The position numbers were made by a program, and so were the translations under genes. Below the pieces are notes generated by a model. It searched no databases and was not told the DNA's origin. It worked only from the letters and a program-made list of their open reading frames with translations. Below, in pieces: positions 57,707 through 64,000 of a stretch of 64,000 nucleotides of DNA; position 1 is the first letter of the stretch; each line of letters starts with the position of its first letter. This DNA comes from Chimonanthus salicifolius (Eukaryota > Streptophyta > Magnoliopsida > Laurales > Calycanthaceae). Location: positions 23,367,043 to 23,431,042 of the forward strand of contig CM023539.1 of the NCBI GenBank assembly GCA_013350335.1. Reading direction: 5' to 3'.

Positions 57707-60700
57707 ATGGCAGAAACATCCAAGAAGGACCTAATTGTCGACATCAAATTGCCGCAATCCATGTCGTTGGAATCGCCAAATGCGCGGATCCCGTTCTTCG
57801 GGTCTCGCCACCGAAGGAAGGAAAGCACGTGTGTCATTTTCCTTTTGGTGGCTCTCAATCTGGTCGTCTTTGTTGCGACCATGTTCATTAACGACTGCCC
57901 CAGAAATTCCAACAGCGATTGCATCCTCAAATCTCTCGGCAGGTTCTCCTTCCAGCCCCTCTCGGAGAATCCTTTCCTTGGCCCTTCATCGTCCACGTGA
58001 GTTTCTTCTTCTTTTAATCTCTTTTTTCCCTCTCTTCCAATCAGAGAAGCATTACTGCATTTGGTTACCATATTATAAATTTAATAGACTTGTTATTCTT
58101 CAATAATCGTTGAAATTATATGAGGGAGGATCTGGGTTCTTCGATGTTCTGCGAAGTTCTTTGGGCTCTGTTTTTTGTCCACGTACGTCTACTTTGAAGT
58201 ATTGAAATGCCGACATTGGTTAGATGGGTTCTGTCAAATTTGCTTGTGATTCTGATTGTTGCTTCATTTATACGTAGTGAAAAAAAAAATAGCCCTGAAC
58301 AGTGATGAACACACAAGTAGAACTTACAAGTTACAAAAACATCTTCCAAGATGGTGATGGTGATGGTGATTATGGATGTTACTGGTTTGGTGCTTTATTT
58401 CACACCAATGCAGACTGCTCTACATCTATGTCAGCTTTATTTGAGAAAATATACTTATTTATGGATCAATGATGGAATTCGGTTTAAATTTTCTAGATTC
58501 ATTGGGTTTGGGTTTCTTCTTCTCATCCGCTTCATTTTCTTTTTGTTTATAAAGAAACCATTCATATTTAAATATCTAATCTCAAGTGTTTTTTTTTTTT
58601 TTTGGAAGGACCCTTTCCTTTTCAGCTATTGATGCACCGTGGACCCACCTTTGTGCAAGAATCTTTCTAACCCCATTTTTTCTTTTGGCTGCATTTGCAT
58701 GTTTCTAATCTTCCGTGGAATGCTAGATGTTAACTGGAAAAAACTCTAAGGAAATACAAAGTTTGAGTCTGCTTTCCATTTCAATAAATTTTCCTACTTT
58801 TGTGTTTGTTTTTGAGTTTGAGTTTGGAGATGAAATCCTCTTAATTTCTATTTATTTTTCTGTCTAAATAATTCTCTATATACACAACTAAAATGATTGT
58901 AAAGGTCTTAGTTTGCCAATTGAGGTTGGTTTAGTCAACCCATTTATCCACCTTTAATCTCTTAACTACTCATTAATTATACATGTTACCTTCCCTAAGC
59001 CCCTTTTAAAAATGTATCGTAATTCTAGTTAAATTACTTATCTATTTATTGAAAATAGGTTACCTAGTTTACCCATATCCAACTCGACCTTTGTATTCTT
59101 TTAAACCCATTTACTAAATTGAATCAACATGACTCCAAAGAAATAAACCAATCATCTTAAGCCGGACCTATTTACCAATTTATTACACTTTCACTAAATT
59201 GGTCAACTTGGCTCAACTATTACACGGTGATTGGGTTGATGCAACTCGTTTAATAAATAAAAGAATATGTCATCCACATTTTCTTAAAATAGGATCAATT
59301 TAGGGTGAATGTATATCTATTTTCCCAAGTTTAGGTGGTTTTCTTTAGATTAAGAGACCGAGATTCATATTGTGGTTCTTAGTGCTAATTGAATGAAAAT
59401 TAATAGATGCTTAGAAACCCAGTTACAAATTTCAACTCAGCTAAATGAAAACATATTTCCAGGGACCTATCATGAGGTTGATGATTGGTTGATTTTTATT
59501 TAACAATCATGATCCCATGGATCTTGTAGTTTTTGGGTTCAAAAACCTTTTTTTTTTTTTTCATAGTTTTAGCAAAACCCATTTTCCCACAAATCTATGA
59601 AATGTCAAATGAGAGGAAAAATAAATCAGTCTCCACAAAAAAAAAAAAAAATAGTGAAATTTTGTTTTGATATTGATGGAAAAAGGGACACCCATGTGAG
59701 AAATCTGAGATGAGAGACAAATAATGGAAGTTCGGTGGTGACGAGATGAGGGAGAGGTGGAGGGCATCGGCCTACCTTTCTCCCCACAGTAGAGATTCTA
59801 GCCCCCTTTTATCTCTTCCATTCAAATCATCACTATCTAGAGGGGGAGAGAGAGAGATGGTGTCGACAAAGACCAGTAAAAAGATTGATGAGAAATTATC
59901 TGCTATGAATCGGTTCACAACAAAATTCTGTCAACTCTCAAGGAGAACCCTTGAAATCAATTGTTGGCAAGAGACCTTGATGTCAGTGATCGAGATAGGT
60001 ATGATGGTTTCGGCAGAGCTGGAGCGATGAAGACTGGTGATTGATGGGAAAATATCTGTCCTAAATTGTTTTAGAATGAAATTTTGTGAACTCTCAAGGT
60101 GAACCCTTGGATTCAATTGTTGTCTGGGTTAAGAAGGAAACTGGTAGCCCTTATTGAGTTGAAGGGTTCTCCTTGAAAGGTCATAGAAATATCTATGAAC
60201 TAGTTCACAATATCCCATGCCTGTGAGTTTTGGAAACCAAGCATGCTCTAAGGCTGTGTTCAGAAATGCCAAACTGAAGTGTCTCAAATATGTGGAGAAA
60301 TTTCTTCTGCCAGACATGTGTAAGGCCAATTGGCCATGGCTGTAGACTTGTTTTATTGTTTCTGTTGCCAAGCATGCTCTAAGGCTGTGTTCAGAAATGC
60401 CAAACTGAAGTGTCTCAAATATGTGGAGAAATTTCTTCTGCCAGACATGTGTAAGGCCAATTGGCCATGGCTGTAGACATGTTTTATTGTTTCTGTTGGT
60501 AAAAGTTTATTAAGGTGGCATTCATTTTCCATTATCCAACAATGCTATCAAAATTATTATTATCATCATCATTGTCGTCGTAAATGTTGTTTATCCCAGT
60601 AGCTAAGGTTTAACTGATATAAATCATGAAATTCCAATTATTGATATACTGCTCTCAATTGAATTGAATTTCATTTTTGCAGGTTGATTGAAATGGGAGC

Positions 60701-62681
60701 CCTTCAAAGGACCATAGTACTACGACAACACCAACAGTGGCGGCTTCTGACATTTTTGTGGCTTCATGCAGGGGCCTTTCATCTTTTCCTAAACATCTCA
60801 AGTCTAATTTTTGTAGGCATTCGTCTAGAGCAGGACTTTGGACCATGTGAGTTGCAGTTCTAATTCTATAACCCTACAGTCCATGAATTCATGCCAGAGA
60901 AAGAATTGGTTTAATAAGAATTATGAAAAAGTTTTATTTAAAAGTTTCTGAAGACAGCAGAATGGTAGAAACTCTAAATAACTTTCTCAAATGTCATAAC
61001 AGTTTGTTCCCTGCCATAAGAGATAAAATGCAGCGAAGTAGATTGGCAAGGACATTCTGCATCCATTAGGACTTCACAGTCCATAAAAATAATACGATTT
61101 TGCTGGTCATATGAAAAGAATTGATCATTTAAATAAACTGTTGGTCAATGTGAGTGAGCTATAGTTCTGTCTCATTACACTGCACATAGCTGATATTGCT
61201 ATCCTTTAACTACAACTCGATGATAAATGACTGTTTTAGAACAAACATCAAACTGATCCTTTCTCAAATTCCCAGTGATTTTTTGCCACCACATTTTCAG
61301 TTCATAGTTTCTAAGGCTGAATGCTGGATCTGTTGTTCTGGGAGCTAATAATTTTCCTTGGGAATTCTACCTATAAAAAAACTCAACATGAGCCTTATCG
61401 ACTCCAAAGTTGGAAGAAGCCAATTGCAAATTTAAATTCTTAGATGAAATTGAGGATATTGTACAATAGCTGTTATGACTTTTGTTTCTTGTTCATGTTT
61501 GACAGTGAGGATTGGGATAATCTTCATACTCTCAGCTTTTCTCGGCAGCTTGACATCTGCACTTTATGTCCAAAATAGTCTGGCTGTTGGGTCATCCGGT
61601 GCTCTATCTGGATTACTTGGTGCCATGCTGTCTGGACTAGTACAAAATTGGGGTGCATACACTAAGAAGGTCATTCATCTCTCCACCTAATCTTCTTTTC
61701 CTGTTAATTTCATGAACTTCATATTTGAACTAAGACTTTCCTCTGCAGTTTGTAGCATTAGCAGCACTGTTTCTTCTCACTGTAATGAATTTCATTCTTG
61801 GATTGCTACCTCTTGTGGACAACTTTGCAAATATTGGAGCTTTCACATCTGGAATCCTTCTTGGTTCTGTGCTGCTTTTTGATCCTCGGTTGAGCTACTT
61901 GGAGCAAAGGAATGGTCTATTTGATTATGATGTCAAAAGCTCAGCAAGATTCAAGCATAAACTGGATAAGCCAACTCTTAGAATTGCTTCTTTATCTCTG
62001 TTTTGTTTAATGTAAGTTCGTAGACATTTCCTTTAACCACATGCTTTTTTATCAATCACAAGAAAAATTCATATTCTAAAGAAATGTCATTTCCATCACT
62101 CAAGCTCATCTTAAAAATATGGTAAAAAATTCATGTAGAAATAAAAAAAAAAAATTATCTTGTATAGTTTGCATTTTCTTCTATGCAAATATTATCAACC
62201 AAGAACAAAACTAGAAGCTGGCTGGCCAGCAGCAGGACACTAGAAGCCCCCAGAGGACTGAGGAGGTCAAGCCATACACTGGGGAAAAGAACAGAAAGGG
62301 GTGTAGACCCAGTAGACTGGAAGAAGGCAAAAAAAACAAAATTCCTGCCAATGGACCTGATGTATTGGCTGAGCACAAGATGGAAGAAAAGCAGATACAC
62401 ACCATAGGCAGGGCAGCCAGATAGCAAAGAGAAGCTGGACAGAATGAATGGAAAAAGTTCTCTACTGAAAAATGGAACTTAAAAATCATAATCTTATGTT
62501 TTAAGGACATTTATATTCTCTATACATATCTTGACTGGTTTCCATCCTTATAGTTGCATTTTCATATTCATTTATGAGCTTTTCTCAAGTACTTGTCAGA
62601 TGCATGTACATCGACAGAAATACAACTGATGAATGATACTCTTGTCTGAAGAACATCTATTCTAGGCTTACCCACCAATGT

Positions 62682-62733
<52 letters not shown>

Positions 62734-63022
62734 TAGAAACATCCAAATGTATATAAGAATTTTTCTTCATTTTTCAACTGAAATAGTTAAAAAAACAATT
62801 ACAGTGGGATGTATCAATTGAGTTTTCTGAACCTGTAGAAATGTTATCTTCTGTTTCAGTTTTGCAGCGTGTCTTGTTGCGGTTGTCCGTGGAGTGAATG
62901 CAAACAAGTACTGCAGCTGGTGTCACTTTATTAATTGTTTTCCTACCAAAATGTGGAGCTGCAGTTATAGTGCAATCCCTTGTGAGGTATATACATACTC
63001 TATTCTGTACAAATCTTTCTGA
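57707..63022 (+). CDS. RHOMBOID-like membrane protein, probably catalytically inactive
   Basis: A plant member of the rhomboid family, which are polytopic proteins that in active form cut substrates within membranes. Proposed exons are 57707-57996, 60683-60846, 61506-61669, 61749-62011 and 62860-63022; all introns are GT-AG and the phases fit, giving 347 residues. The N-terminus is hydrophilic, and the first membrane segment is at about residues 42-61. The conserved WR is W116-R117, followed by WLHAG and HLFLN (N134 at the oxyanion position). The serine motif GSSGA has S182 (61595-61597). In the last catalytic helix the family's VDN-AH-GGF reads VDNFANIGAF, so the catalytic His is Asn234 (61830-61832). 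The C-terminal Cys-rich NKYCSWCHFINC is typical of plant family members. A serine-histidine dyad is therefore absent. Arabidopsis KOMPEITO/RBL8 is, from memory, also classed as inactive. The C-terminal end is uncertain. Confidence 0.85.
57997..60682 (+). other. Intron 1 of the rhomboid gene
   Basis: 2.7 kb, donor GTGAGT, acceptor TTTTTGCAG. It holds poly-T and poly-A runs (58591-58605, 59551-59563, 59637-59651), a 131-bp tandem duplication (60237-60498), and related blocks near 59880-59970 and 60040-60130 that share CTCTCAAGG-GAACCCTTG and CAATTGTT, with an inverted relative near 60150-60180. The open frame at 59746-60030 has no recognisable domain. Confidence 0.7.
60237..60498 (+). repeat. 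131-bp tandem duplication in intron 1
   Basis: Copies 60237-60367 and 60368-60498 differ at one base by eye (TAGACTTG versus TAGACATG). Each begins CCAAGCATGCTCTAAGG and ends TTTCTGTTG. Confidence 0.9.
60847..61505 (+). other. Intron 2 of the rhomboid gene
   Basis: 659 bp, donor GTGAGT, acceptor TTTGACAG. No repeat or gene noted. Confidence 0.75.
62012..62859 (+). other. Intron 4 of the rhomboid gene with a GA microsatellite
   Basis: Donor GTAAGT, acceptor CTGTTTCAG. A (GA)n run lies at 62682-62731 with one interruption, and an A-run at 62143-62154. Open frames at 62155-62510 on both strands are intronic and show no domain. Confidence 0.75.
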
Positions 63023-64000
63023 AATGCTGTTGCAGTGTGATCTTAAATATGGTGTGAGAAGATGCTGGTATGGCTATGAATGGTCATTCTACACTATGAG
63101 AAGGAGGGTGTTTGGGCAACTGTTGTATCTCTTGTGCCTAACAGATTTTAAGCTTGACAAATGCTGTCAGAAATTAAAAAACCTTGTTGTTTGGTAATTA
63201 TTGAAGAAACAATCAGATTAAAATATGTTTTTTGGTAAAAAACTCTCAAATTAAAAGTATGAAATGTTTTAAATACTTTTTATATCAATACAAATAACAT
63301 TTATTTTAAATAGAAAATTAAAATAAGATTTCAAGGTCAAAATTTCAAGAATTAAAAAAACTAAAAGTGATCAAAGGGGCATCAGGAACATGACTTCACC
63401 GATCCTATTGATTTTATTCTTTGTGAAGTATAAATTTCTATCAAAGGTATAAAAAACTTTAGAAATTGAATGAATAAATTAAAATCATCAAATATTTAAT
63501 CCTGCTATATAGAACAAGATATTGTATTAATGATTACACTGACATAATCAACAAAATTTATGGTAGTCGGACAGGTTTCTTTTTTTCTGTCAATGGTAAA
63601 TCATGATAGCAGTCACTATAAAAGATTGTGAATTCAGTTATGTTAAGGAGGAAATGGTTTTCAGGCACTGACATTGTTAGAAGAACTCCCACTAGTTCTT
63701 CTTGTTCACTTTTAAGTGCAATTGCATGTACCCAGATTAATATTGGATTGAGCATACATATAAGAAATTTTCATTTTCTACATGGCATTCTCTAATGAGA
63801 CTCCCTATCAAATGAACCATGCACTCTATATAGTTGGGTATTTTGTAAAGTTTCATCATATTTTGATTATCCAAATGATGTAATGCCTTCAAATTGTTGT
63901 GGAGTATAAGTTATTGATTTTTAAGAATTTAAAATAAAGGAATAGAATGATCATAGAGGGATAAACTTCAATACACCTTATTCATACGATCCTCTTTAGG
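63023..64000. other. Sequence downstream of the rhomboid gene
   Basis: AT-rich, with no supported gene. It may contain the 3' untranslated region or a missed last exon of the rhomboid gene. No poly-A signal could be singled out. Confidence 0.45.

Noticed and set aside
57352..58071. A 239-codon minus-strand open frame
   Set aside because: It overlaps exon 1 and the leader of the rhomboid gene on the other strand, shows no known domain, and its composition follows from the opposite coding strand.
62155..62510. Open frames on both strands, one with membrane-like segments
   Set aside because: They lie inside intron 4 of the rhomboid gene, and no exon of the family fits there.

Overview
This is plant nuclear DNA, most likely from a flowering plant. 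The evidence is stacked LTR retrotransposons with plant-type primer-binding sites, many solo LTRs, and one intron-containing gene that encodes a plant RHOMBOID-like protein. About 56 of the 64 kb is retrotransposon. Nothing prokaryotic, no CRISPR array and no convincing RNA gene was seen.

Layout. (1) 674-17229: a minus-strand Sirevirus-like Ty1/copia element. Its 3' LTR (674-2168 plus 9421-9581) is split by a 7.2-kb unclassified insertion that itself carries a decayed Ty1/copia element (3803-8509). Its interior is split by a solo gypsy LTR (11760-15667). (2) 17230-21470: a truncated minus-strand Ty3/gypsy element. (3) 21480-22015 and 56133-56905: two halves of one plus-strand Ty1/copia pol, separated by a Ty3/gypsy chromovirus here called G (22016-56132). 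(4) Inside the 5' LTR of G sit a solo Sirevirus-like LTR (22729-24597) and two Sirevirus-like elements without pol, here called I (24602-35434) and II (35445-44934). Each of these two carries a solo gypsy LTR of family B (30752-34215 and 39061-41850). A rearranged patch (44936-45905) follows, then the end of the G 5' LTR and the G interior (45994-52625), which a further solo LTR interrupts (47854-49745). The G 3' LTR is 52626-56132. (5) 57707-63022: the only clear host gene, a five-exon rhomboid-family membrane protein whose catalytic serine is present but whose catalytic histidine is asparagine.

Recurring themes. Most large LTR types here carry arrays of short palindromes, but the palindrome differs from family to family and even between solo LTRs that otherwise look alike. 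Elements I and II share a layout: gag, no pol, a palindrome cluster, a small 3' ORF, a conserved hairpin, several polypurine tracts and the 3' LTR. That layout points to a mobilised-in-trans Sirevirus-like family. No retrotransposon ORF is intact. Boundaries are given to the base where a target-site duplication supports them and are approximate elsewhere.
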